Below are positions 7,749-16,612 of a stretch of DNA of 64,000 bases, in pieces. The stretch comes from UBA7703 sp963667195 (GTDB taxonomy: Bacteria > Bacillota > Clostridia > Christensenellales > CAG-138): NCBI GenBank assembly GCA_963667195.1, contig OY762962.1:744001-808000 (forward strand), in the 5' to 3' direction. Each line of letters opens with the position of its first letter. Positions within the stretch are counted from its first letter, which is position 1. The position numbers and the translations under genes are program-made. Below the pieces are notes generated by a model, which was not told where the DNA came from, did not search any database, and saw only the letters and a list, made by a program, of their open reading frames with translations.

Positions 7749-10355
7749 CTATGATTTCAACCAGCGATATGTTCCGCTCGTTACAGTTTGCTGCATGCCG
7801 TCCGAAAGAATAATCTCTGCGGTTGTGTTGGAAGGAATCGTGATCTGATACAAAATCCCTTCCGACACTTTCTCCCAGCTGCTTGACACTTCGCCGTAGA
7901 TACTGCGGTATTTCGCTTCTGCAAACGTCAAATTACCCCCGGGAATTGGCGCGATCTTAAAATGATTTTCTCCGTCCACACGAATCCCTGCTACCGCGGA
8001 AAATAACCATTCGCATACCGCACCTTGCGCATAATGATTTCGGCTTGCATATTCGCTACCTTCCCAGTCTTCCCACATCGTTGTTGCGCCAGACTTCACC
8101 TCCGCGAGCCAGCTGGGCGTTTTTTCATTTTCCAGCATTGCGTAGGCTAAATCTGCACGTCCGGCATTCGAAAGCACGGGCAAAACAAATGGAGTAGACA
8201 GAAATCCGGTGCCGACACAATAACCGCGGCGAATAACTGCCTTCGACAGCCGTTCTTGCATCGCAGCTTTCAACTCGCCGCTTACGATGGACATCGCGAG
8301 CGGCCGAACAAGTTTTGCCTGACGATCGGTATCAACCACACCCGAACGAAGGAACAACCAATGATATGCTTTTTTTGATCCTTCGGCATATTCGCAGAAG
8401 AGATTGGCATCCTCGTTTTTACCGAGCGCCTCTGCAATCTCCTGCATGCATGTCATTGTATAATGCAGATATGCCGTGCATACTTCCGTTTGCAGCGGCA
8501 GCTTTCCGCCTTTGATCTCGTCTTGAAATTCTTTCGGTTCGAGCCAATCGCCTAAATGAAATCCCTTTTCATACGTGTATTTGTTATACGGATTGATCAA
8601 AGCGAGCTTGCGATCTTTCTGCCCGGTTCGACTGATCATAAACATCGCATATCTGCGCATCATCGCATAACATTCCGCTAGGATCCGGTCGTCTCCGTAA
8701 AGTTTCCAGAACCGGTATGGGATTAACACCATCGCGTCGGCCCAACCGACAGAGTTTCCCGTGTTGTTATAGAGCATTGAAAATCCTACATAGGGAACAA
8801 CAGCGGGCACGCAGCCGTTCTTCAGCTGCGCGTCAGCAATATCGCTGAGCCATTTCCGATAAAATGGCGCCGCAGACATCATATAGTTTGCTGTCTGAAA
8901 AAATACTTGCCCTTCGCCAAGCCAACCGTTTCGCTCGCGAGTCGGGCAATCGGTGGGAACATCGGCAGCATTCCCTTTGAAACTCCAGCGCGAGTTGTTT
9001 AAAAGTCGATTGACGTCCGGGTTGGAGCACGAAAAAGCTCCTGCTTCCTCCATTGCGGAATACACCGCAATCGCCTCAAAATCTGCTGCCTCAAATGAAA
9101 TCTCCGAGTCAACCAAGACATATTGAAAGCCGAATATAGAGCAAGACATGTGATAGGTATCCCTGCCCCCGCTGCAATAAAACACCAGTTCTTGCTTCGG
9201 CGTTGGCTGCATTTCCCCTCGAATTCGCTGCTCCTGCCCCATGATCAGCATCAATTCTTGCAGTTTTCCAATCTCTTTTATCGGTTTTCGATGCTTATGG
9301 ATATTTTTCTGGCTAAATTCGCCTTGCGCATCCAGCATCTCTCCGAAGAGCAGACGCACCTTTTGACCTTTTTCACCTTTGATTGAAAAAGAAAGGAAGC
9401 CCGCAATATTCTGGCCAAAATCCAGCACTCGCATACCGGACGGCGTAACGATTAATTGCGCGTGGAACCGTTCATGCTGCCTGACTTCAACATTATTTGA
9501 AGTGACAGGAAGAAGCGCCTGCTTCGCAGCTATTGCGCAGCCGTGATAGGAGGGAGACAATACCGCGTCAAAAACCTCGCCATCTTTCAGATCGGCAAAG
9601 CGGATCGGGCCATCGTTGCTCCAAGAAAACAGTTCGTCGGAGAGAATCTCCGTCGTCGTACCGTCGGTAAAAAATATCTCTAGTTGGCACAGAACTTTCG
9701 TTTGCCGTCCATAAACATTTGTCTTGCCGAAATTGCCAACCGAGCCACGAAAGTAGCCGTCTGTAAGCTGAATATGAATCGTGTTTACAGATTGCAGCAT
9801 CGTGGTAACATCATATGTTTGGTATGGAATCCGTTTCCGATAATCCGTCCAGCCTGGCGCGAGCACAAAATCCCCGACCCTCTGGTCGTTGATGTATGCC
9901 TCATATATGCCACAAGCCGTAATATAGAGACGCGCTTTTTCAATCACCTTTGTTATGTTAAACTTTTTTTGAAAATAGTCTGCCGGATAGCGGACGTTCT
10001 TCTTCAGCTGATAATCACCGGCGATCCATTTTGCTTTCCAATCACTGTGATTCAACAGGCCCATCTCAAACCAGGATGATGTCTTTTCGCCTGCAATATC
10101 ATTTTCATCCCAAAGTGTTACGGCCCACACAATTCGGTCGCGACTTGTAAGCTTTGCTCCGCCATAGCAGATATGGCTCATAGAACTGCTTTCAACTTTT
10201 CCACTGTCCCATATAATTTCTGCGTCTCTTGTTGCGATGATCTGATAGGCGCTTTGGTGAACGCCATCTTCACAATTCCAGTAAAACCGTGGATTCAAAA
10301 TACCGAGACCCAGCGGTTCCGTCAGATATTCGGTTTGTAAGTGGACTGCCTTCAT
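7749..10355 (-). CDS. Alpha-L-rhamnosidase, glycoside hydrolase family 78
   Basis: Releases terminal alpha-L-rhamnose. With the start at 10355 the protein has 868 residues; that ATG has a GAAAGGAG site, while the upstream ATG at 10391 overlaps the preceding stop codon and has no better site. The Bac_rhamnosid domains occur in the usual order: a jelly-roll part (KARLYITACGIYEAYINDQRVGD near 170), an (alpha/alpha)6 barrel with the hallmark DVPTDCPTRERNGWLGEGQ (about 465-485, where the general acid sits) and a C-terminal domain with TTMWEDWEG. No signal peptide is seen, so it acts inside the cell. It follows GH2 closely in the operon and is the gene that most narrows the likely substrate. Confidence 0.92.
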   Translation of the reverse strand: MKAVHLQTEYLTEPLGLGILNPRFYWNCEDGVHQSAYQIIATRDAEIIWDSGKVESSSMSHICYGGAKLTSRDRIVWAVTLWDENDIAGEKTSSWFEMGLLNHSDWKAKWIAGDYQLKKNVRYPADYFQKKFNITKVIEKARLYITACGIYEAYINDQRVGDFVLAPGWTDYRKRIPYQTYDVTTMLQSVNTIHIQLTDGYFRGSVGNFGKTNVYGRQTKVLCQLEIFFTDGTTTEILSDELFSWSNDGPIRFADLKDGEVFDAVLSPSYHGCAIAAKQALLPVTSNNVEVRQHERFHAQLIVTPSGMRVLDFGQNIAGFLSFSIKGEKGQKVRLLFGEMLDAQGEFSQKNIHKHRKPIKEIGKLQELMLIMGQEQRIRGEMQPTPKQELVFYCSGGRDTYHMSCSIFGFQYVLVDSEISFEAADFEAIAVYSAMEEAGAFSCSNPDVNRLLNNSRWSFKGNAADVPTDCPTRERNGWLGEGQVFFQTANYMMSAAPFYRKWLSDIADAQLKNGCVPAVVPYVGFSMLYNNTGNSVGWADAMVLIPYRFWKLYGDDRILAECYAMMRRYAMFMISRTGQKDRKLALINPYNKYTYEKGFHLGDWLEPKEFQDEIKGGKLPLQTEVCTAYLHYTMTCMQEIAEALGKNEDANLFCEYAEGSKKAYHWLFLRSGVVDTDRQAKLVRPLAMSIVSGELKAAMQERLSKAVIRRGYCVGTGFLSTPFVLPVLSNAGRADLAYAMLENEKTPSWLAEVKSGATTMWEDWEGSEYASRNHYAQGAVCEWLFSAVAGIRVDGENHFKIAPIPGGNLTFAEAKYRSIYGEVSSSWEKVSEGILYQITIPSNTTAEIILSDGMQQTVTSGTYRWLKS

Positions 10356-10387
10356 CACTAATCTCCTTTCAAGCAAACAAGCGGATA

Positions 10388-12700
10388 TCATTCAATCGTA
10401 AGAACCATGGTTTCCGGCAGGTAAGTGATCCCTGAAACAGTAATAGAAAGTCGCCCTGAATTACCTGCTTTTACGATTGCCTGTGCTCGACCGTAATAAG
10501 TTGTAAAGTTGCCGCTCAAATATGCTTCCTCTGTGCGCGGATTTGCGCTTCCGAACGCGAGCAATTCTCCGCCCTCGACTTCGCAGGTCAATCGTTCGTC
10601 CGCATTGCATTCCACGTTTCCTTCCGCGTCTGCCAGAACAATATTGAAATAACAGATGTCGCCCGGTTTTACGCGTGTTTCTTCCGGTAGAATTCTGATT
10701 GTTGGCCGTCCCGTCATGGAAGTCAGCGCAGTCCGCCCACACTTTTTTCCCAATGCATCATATACGATGACCTCGAGCGTTCCCGGAGTGTATTTAATTT
10801 TGTATGCAGCTTTGCAGAGTATGAGTTTTTTTTCGCCCATACATTTCCCGTTCAAGAACACCTTTACGGTTGCCGCACTGGAGTAGACCTCGATGACTGC
10901 TTTATTTCCGTCGCAACCGTTCCAAGACCAGCTGGCTATTGCGTTGGTTCCGCGCCAAACCGCTTTTGCAGGGTTAACGCCGGGATGATTGACGGGTTGG
11001 ACGCCGACAAAAGGAGCGCGATCTAACTCCCATGCCGCCTGCGCGCAAGCAACCGGAGCGCCCGGATTCCCGAGAATATCGAACGCACCACAATCCGCAA
11101 GCAACCACGGATACGGTTTGTTAAACGCCTTCCCATCCTTCGTGTAAGCCCATGTTCCGAGTCCTGCTTCCCCGAGATAATCCCAAGCCGTCCACATGAA
11201 ATCCCCGATCAAATACGGGAACCTTTTCACCATGTTCCAATTCTTTACGATATCCTGCGGAAACGTCTCGCTCCCATAGATCACGCGCTCCGGATGTGCC
11301 TTCCCCTCCAAAGTATATCGGCCAGAATTATAGTTGTACCCCGCGATGTCCAGAATATCCAGAGACGGCGCAGTGGCAACATCGGCGGCTTTGGAATTAG
11401 CGGAGTTGTTCATTCCGGTGCCTACAAATGACGTAATCATATTAAATATTGTGCTGTTCATTCCGGCAAACATGCCGTCATTGTCGTTTTTTCGCCCGCC
11501 TTCTTCCTTATAGACGCCTTTTCCCTTCGAAGTAGTGTTGATAATCATCAGGTTGAAACCGGCGGTCACTGCTCGGTTTCGATCAAGATGATGCAGATAT
11601 TCCACCATCTCACGCTCCAATTGGAGTCCCTCAGCTTTTGCCGGTTCCGAAACTTCGTTTCCAATGGAATACATGATCACGGAAGGATGATTGAAGTCAC
11701 GATTCACCATGGCAAGAAGGTCATATCTATAATTTGCACGCCAATTCGAGGCATAATCAAACTTATTTTTATGATGAAACCACATATCCCATGTTTCGTC
11801 GATCACATATACGCCATAATAGTCGCACGCATCTAACATCGCGCGGGATGCCGGATTATGCGAAGAACGTATGGCATTAAATCCGGCTTCCTTCAGCTTA
11901 CGTACTCGTCGATATTCGCTTGCATCATATGTAGCTGCACCTAATAATCCCGAATCATGGTGAAGACATCCCCCACGAAGTTTTGTTTCCGTTCCGTTCA
12001 CGAAAAAGCCATACCTATTCCACGAAAGCATGCGGATACCGAAGCTGGTTTGCGCTATATCGCCGCTTTTGTTTTTCGCGCGGCAGGTGTAGAGCTTAGG
12101 AGAGCTCTCGCTCCAGAGCTTTATGTTCGGCAATATGATCTCACCTGCTGCGCCCGCGTATAGCACAGTGTCTTCGTCGAGTATCTCAACTGAGGCGTCT
12201 ACCTCCACCTTAATAGTCGGCGGATTGATGGACAACGTATAGACGCGCAAGGCTTCCGGCTCAATACAGTCGTTCGGGCCGCTCCAAAGCCATACAGGGC
12301 GGTAAATGCCAGCACCCGAATACCATCGGCTATCCGGCTGGCTTTCGTTTTCGCATTCAACAATAATAGTGTTTTCGCCGTCTATCAGCAGCCCGTCCAG
12401 CGAAACGAAGAACGGAATATAACCATAGCGCGTGCCGCCCGCCATCTTGCCGTTTATGTATACCGCGGCGTTCTTGTAAACGCCTTCGAATTGAAGCATC
12501 GCATGTTCAGCTTCGGGTTTCAAAAAACGCTTTTCATAAATATATCGGCCGCCGACAAAAAAGCCTTGCGCACTGCCGGCCAAACTGCTTGGGTCACGTG
12601 GTTCGTGCAGCATCGCGTCGTGCGGCAGAGTAACTGGAATGAACGCTGTATCATTCGCTTTTCTGTACGTCCAATTTTGATTAAAATCCGATCGCTTCAT
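10388..12700 (-). CDS. Glycoside hydrolase family 2 (beta-galactosidase/beta-glycosidase)
   Basis: A 770-residue GH2 enzyme. The sugar-binding jelly roll comes first (FEGVYKNAAVYINGK, then DSRWYSGAGIYRPVWLW), then an immunoglobulin-like domain, then the TIM barrel with RGGCLHHDSG and AIRSSHNPAS. The acid/base glutamate lies in YSIGNEVSE (about 350) and the likely nucleophile in VIYGSETFPQ (about 476). C-terminal Ig-like domains end the protein, as in short GH2 beta-galactosidases. No signal peptide. The ATG follows AAAGGAGTAGAGCA. It lies 95 bp downstream of GH3 in the operon. A beta-glucuronidase or beta-mannosidase role is less likely but not excluded. Confidence 0.88.
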   Translation of the reverse strand: MKRSDFNQNWTYRKANDTAFIPVTLPHDAMLHEPRDPSSLAGSAQGFFVGGRYIYEKRFLKPEAEHAMLQFEGVYKNAAVYINGKMAGGTRYGYIPFFVSLDGLLIDGENTIIVECENESQPDSRWYSGAGIYRPVWLWSGPNDCIEPEALRVYTLSINPPTIKVEVDASVEILDEDTVLYAGAAGEIILPNIKLWSESSPKLYTCRAKNKSGDIAQTSFGIRMLSWNRYGFFVNGTETKLRGGCLHHDSGLLGAATYDASEYRRVRKLKEAGFNAIRSSHNPASRAMLDACDYYGVYVIDETWDMWFHHKNKFDYASNWRANYRYDLLAMVNRDFNHPSVIMYSIGNEVSEPAKAEGLQLEREMVEYLHHLDRNRAVTAGFNLMIINTTSKGKGVYKEEGGRKNDNDGMFAGMNSTIFNMITSFVGTGMNNSANSKAADVATAPSLDILDIAGYNYNSGRYTLEGKAHPERVIYGSETFPQDIVKNWNMVKRFPYLIGDFMWTAWDYLGEAGLGTWAYTKDGKAFNKPYPWLLADCGAFDILGNPGAPVACAQAAWELDRAPFVGVQPVNHPGVNPAKAVWRGTNAIASWSWNGCDGNKAVIEVYSSAATVKVFLNGKCMGEKKLILCKAAYKIKYTPGTLEVIVYDALGKKCGRTALTSMTGRPTIRILPEETRVKPGDICYFNIVLADAEGNVECNADERLTCEVEGGELLAFGSANPRTEEAYLSGNFTTYYGRAQAIVKAGNSGRLSITVSGITYLPETMVLTIE

Positions 12701-12795
12701 TGCTCTACTCCTTTATTCTGCGAAAAGATAGTTATAAAGGATATCATCCATTACAATCGTCCACCATTCCCGGTCCTTCGTCTTCTTGATTTCAC

Positions 12796-15246
12796 TCAGT
12801 CATACATATTGCTTTCTATTGCCGCGCGTACGACGTTTCTTACAGCGCATTCCAACTCCTCCGCAGAAATTTGTCCTGCACCGACGGCTTTTTCTATCGC
12901 CTTTGACGCGACCCCGCTGCCAGGCATGATCAGATCGTTACCTGCATGTATGCATAACGCATCTGACGCTCTATCCATGCCGCTTGAAAACCAGTCTGTC
13001 ATTACAAGTCCGTCAAATTTCCATTCTATGCGTAATACCTTCGTCAGAAGATCATAGTTATTTGGGCAGTAAATTCCATTGATCAGGTTGTAGCTTGACA
13101 TTAAAGCGCGTGGATGCGCTTTTTCAACAACAATGCGAAAGCCGCGTAGATATATCTCGCGCAGAGTACGCTCATCGATGCGCACGTCGACATATTGCCG
13201 CTCTGTTTCCTGATTGTTCGCAGCAAAATGCTTGGGCGTGGCGAAGCACCCGTGGACGCTTTGCACGCCGGATACTATGGCTGCCCCCATGCTGCCGGTC
13301 AGAAACGGATCTTCTGAATAATACTCGAAATTACGGCCGCCCAATGGATTCCTATGGATATTCATTCCGGGTGCAAGCCAGAAGGTCACGCCTGTTTCCA
13401 GCATTTCTCGTGCGGTACCGCGTCCAATGCGTTCCGCTAAATCGATATCCCACGTTTGTGCGAGCAATGTTTCACATGGCCATGCGGTGCAGAACTGATA
13501 GTAGACGGTTCGTTTATCGTTTTCCCTCGGTTTCGTGCTATCCATTAGCTTTTTCGTCATACCATACTGCAGTGCTTCCGGAACTGCCGGTGATGTGAAG
13601 ATGTTCTGTTTCGGCCTTAGTGAACGTTGCGTAAGATTGAGTCCCTGCGGTCCATCGCACATGCTCATGTTTTCCAGCCCTTTTTTAATAAAGGCCGATG
13701 TAGTGTTTCCGATCGCGCCGAATGTCGTATTATGCACTGCACCCAGGAATCCCGCGCCAACAACGACGCGTACTCTGTCCTTCATTGAGAGTTTCCTTAT
13801 AATGGCATCCACTTGGGCGCTGCTATACGGTGCTACCAATGTATAGTTGTGCTCTATAAGCGAAAATACGCTTGTATCGAGGTATATAACAGGTGCATCG
13901 ACGGTTTCTACGGTTTGCACGTGCGCGTCATATAATGTCAATTCGGACTGTGGAGCACAAACCGGTTCACATTGTTCCGTAATAATCGTGTTCTCCAACC
14001 GTAATATCGCAGCATTTATCGTCTGGCGACTATGTGCACCTATACGTACTGTATAGTCACCCGCAGGCAGCAGCCATTGCGAACGTTCGGCATCGTAGCA
14101 AGCTTGCCCGCTCAGGGTGAAACGTAACACAAGTGTTTCAGTTGCACCAGGGGATAGTAAGCATGTTTTGTCGAAAGCAACAAGGCTTTGATACACGCTT
14201 TGCTGTCCGTACCGCGGAACCGAGAGATAAACTTGCACAGATTCTCTGCCTGCAAATATGCCGGTATTTTTCACTTGAATAGTAACGCAAATGTCTTTCT
14301 CATCTTGAATAACCTTTGGCATACCATAGGAAAACTGTGTATAAGAAAGTCCAAATCCGAAGGGATAGCGCGGTTCTACCATATACGAATCAAAAAAACG
14401 GTAGCCGACAAACATGCCCTCTTTATAGTCGGCTGTTTTCCCGTCGCCTGTTCGGTAGCCAAAGCTAGCGCTTTCAGGATAATCGGAATAGTGTTTTGCC
14501 CAAGTATCGGTCAGCTTGCCGCAAGGATTGACAACACCTGTCAGCACGTCAAACAATGCATTGCCTGCCTCCATGCCGCCCTGCGAGGCATATACCACAG
14601 CGCTGATATCGAGTTCATCCAGAATCGATAGGTCAATCATACCGCCAGCGTTAACGACGAGTACCGTTTTTTTGAAAAATACGCACAAAGTACGCAGATG
14701 CGTTTTTTCCGTGTTAGTCAAGAACCAGTCTCCAGCAGTCTCGGTACGATCCGCACCTTCGCCCGCCGTCCGTCGAAGTACGTATACAGCGGTATCGCAT
14801 TCGGAGGCCGCCGCATCGTCCGCAGTAATCGCGGGACCGAAGGGCGCAACAAACGGATGCTGGTTTGCGTAATCCATTTGCTGGAGTTTGGGGATTTTTT
14901 TCAGTCCTTCTGTAAACGCGGCCAACCATACGGCATACTCAGTTTGATACATCTCGTCACAGCCATCTAGCCACGCTTGCGTTGGTACGATCCAACCGCC
15001 TGTTATAAAACCCTGCTCGATACTTATCCTTGTACGCGGCCTCGTTTCACCGCTACCAGAACCGCCGTAATTCGTATGGCGGACGCCGAGACCATAAAGC
15101 GCAACTTTACCTCCCGTAAGTGGTAAAGCGCCATCATTTTTCAACAGTACGACGCCCTCGGCCGCAGCTTGACGGGCAAGCGCCGCATTTTCCTTTTCCC
15201 GCTGTGTAACTGCGGGATTCGTCGTCGCGCGAATCACTCTTTTCAT
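12796..15246 (-). CDS. Beta-glucosidase, GH3 with permuted domain order
   Basis: An 816-residue GH3 enzyme in which the domains are swapped. The usual C-terminal sandwich comes first (AAAEGVVLLKNDGALPL at 28-44, LYGLGVRHTNYGGSGSG), then a fibronectin-III segment (RYPFGFGLSYTQFSYG to about 400), and the TIM-barrel catalytic domain comes last. The barrel carries CDGPQGLNL, ATPKHFAANNQE and the nucleophile in LVMTDWFSSG (about 750). This layout is known from some Ruminococcus and Clostridium beta-glucosidases. There is no signal peptide, and the ATG follows GAGGGTAAGTT. Three bases separate it from the GH1 stop, so the two are translated together. It probably trims beta-glucosyl residues. Confidence 0.9.
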   Translation of the reverse strand: MKRVIRATTNPAVTQREKENAALARQAAAEGVVLLKNDGALPLTGGKVALYGLGVRHTNYGGSGSGETRPRTRISIEQGFITGGWIVPTQAWLDGCDEMYQTEYAVWLAAFTEGLKKIPKLQQMDYANQHPFVAPFGPAITADDAAASECDTAVYVLRRTAGEGADRTETAGDWFLTNTEKTHLRTLCVFFKKTVLVVNAGGMIDLSILDELDISAVVYASQGGMEAGNALFDVLTGVVNPCGKLTDTWAKHYSDYPESASFGYRTGDGKTADYKEGMFVGYRFFDSYMVEPRYPFGFGLSYTQFSYGMPKVIQDEKDICVTIQVKNTGIFAGRESVQVYLSVPRYGQQSVYQSLVAFDKTCLLSPGATETLVLRFTLSGQACYDAERSQWLLPAGDYTVRIGAHSRQTINAAILRLENTIITEQCEPVCAPQSELTLYDAHVQTVETVDAPVIYLDTSVFSLIEHNYTLVAPYSSAQVDAIIRKLSMKDRVRVVVGAGFLGAVHNTTFGAIGNTTSAFIKKGLENMSMCDGPQGLNLTQRSLRPKQNIFTSPAVPEALQYGMTKKLMDSTKPRENDKRTVYYQFCTAWPCETLLAQTWDIDLAERIGRGTAREMLETGVTFWLAPGMNIHRNPLGGRNFEYYSEDPFLTGSMGAAIVSGVQSVHGCFATPKHFAANNQETERQYVDVRIDERTLREIYLRGFRIVVEKAHPRALMSSYNLINGIYCPNNYDLLTKVLRIEWKFDGLVMTDWFSSGMDRASDALCIHAGNDLIMPGSGVASKAIEKAVGAGQISAEELECAVRNVVRAAIESNMYD

Positions 15247-15249
15247 AAC

Positions 15250-16524
15250 TTACCCTCTGTTCGCTCTTGCAATTTCGCCAAGCACGATAATGCTCGATTT
15301 GGGAAGGCGTTCCATTGTTTGCCTATCCACTGCGACGAGCCCGAATGGCTTGGCATAACCAGCTTGCCATTCAAAATTGTCCAACAGACTCCAGTATATA
15401 TAACCAACGACCGGTATCCCGTCCGCTTTCGCTTCCATCACGCTATGGAAGGCTTCTTTGATGAACTCGCACCGTCTTGTATCGTTATCGGTACAAATGC
15501 CGTTTTCAGTAACAATCAGATTGCCTTTGAACGATTCTGACACCTTTCGAAGCACGTGTCCGATGCTCGCCGGATAATCCTCGTAACCCATCAGTGTTTG
15601 CGACGCTCCTTGTGCTGGCGCGCGCACGCCCTTCGCGTCAACTAGTTTTCTAGAGTAATTTTGAACACCTAGAAAACTATCGTTTTCGAAAAATGGCAGA
15701 TATTGACCAAAATCTTCCTGCCATAATTTGCTAGCCATAAGTTCACCACCATCCATCGCCTGATAATCAAAGAGCGAAAGAGTTAATCCTGTCTTGATAG
15801 TAGGCGAAATCGACTTGATCATATGGCACGCTGCCTGGTGCGCACGCATCACAATCTTTTCCTGATTTTCGGATCTCGGGCGCAGAAAAGTGTTCACCTT
15901 CAAAGGATTGCAATGGAAGGCAATGCCCTGCTCAAGCATGCTCAACAGAATTTTCTTCATATCAATGTTAATGCCTACCTGAACGTCTCCTTCTCGTCGG
16001 GAATTATTGCGCATGTCCTTCATGATCTTGTGGAGTTGATACCCCATATTTGCTTCATTGATCGTACAAACATATTCCAAGTCTTCGGCAAGTGCGGATA
16101 CTACGATGCGAGCGTATCTGGCGAAAGATCCCACAACAAACTCACTGCACCAACCGCCTTTTTTGATAAGCCAAGCGGGGCTTGAAAAATGATGCAGCGT
16201 GACAATTGGAGTTACCCCAAGTTCTCTGCAGGTCTTCAGCATCTGGCGATAATGCTCAAGCTGTTGGTGGTCAAAGATGCCTTCTTCGGGTTCTATCCGC
16301 GCCCATTCGATTGAAAAACGGTAGGCGTTCATTCCCGCGTCAGCCAAAAGCCGAATATCATCCTGATAGCGGTTGTAATGGTCCACAGCTAACCCGGACG
16401 GTTCTGCAAAATCGGAGTGCTTCAGATTCTCCATAACCCAAAAATCGGAATGAATGTTATTCCCTTCAACCTGATGTGCAGCGGTTGCAGCCCCGACTAA
16501 AAACGCCTGCGAGAATGTGCCCAT
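15250..16524 (-). CDS. Beta-glucosidase, glycoside hydrolase family 1
   Basis: A 424-residue cytoplasmic GH1 enzyme. The N terminus LVGAATAAHQVEGNN is the family signature, the acid/base glutamate is in CTINEAN (about 156) and the nucleophile in LIVTENGICTDND (about 341); SLLDNFEWQAGY near the C terminus forms the aglycone site. No phospho-sugar pocket could be recognised and the transporter is a cation symporter, which favours unphosphorylated beta-glucosides. The ATG follows AGGAGAATTGAT. It lies 88 bp behind the symporter gene, with a strong GC hairpin in the gap. Somewhat shorter than the usual 440-480 residues. Confidence 0.9.
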   Translation of the reverse strand: MGTFSQAFLVGAATAAHQVEGNNIHSDFWVMENLKHSDFAEPSGLAVDHYNRYQDDIRLLADAGMNAYRFSIEWARIEPEEGIFDHQQLEHYRQMLKTCRELGVTPIVTLHHFSSPAWLIKKGGWCSEFVVGSFARYARIVVSALAEDLEYVCTINEANMGYQLHKIMKDMRNNSRREGDVQVGINIDMKKILLSMLEQGIAFHCNPLKVNTFLRPRSENQEKIVMRAHQAACHMIKSISPTIKTGLTLSLFDYQAMDGGELMASKLWQEDFGQYLPFFENDSFLGVQNYSRKLVDAKGVRAPAQGASQTLMGYEDYPASIGHVLRKVSESFKGNLIVTENGICTDNDTRRCEFIKEAFHSVMEAKADGIPVVGYIYWSLLDNFEWQAGYAKPFGLVAVDRQTMERLPKSSIIVLGEIARANRG

Positions 16525-16571
16525 ATCAATTCTCCTGAAATTCCTGTCATACGTCGATATCGCCCGTGAAG

Positions 16572-16597
16572 ATGGGGGTGGCGTATGCCACCCCCAT
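16572..16597 (-). promoter_or_regulatory. Intercistronic hairpin between symporter and GH1
   Basis: A perfect 11-bp GC-rich stem (ATGGGGGTGGC with its complement, 4-nt loop) without a T run. It probably protects or separates the symporter and enzyme parts of the message rather than terminating it. Confidence 0.5.
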
Positions 16598-16612
16598 TCG
16601 CCCTTCGTTCTT

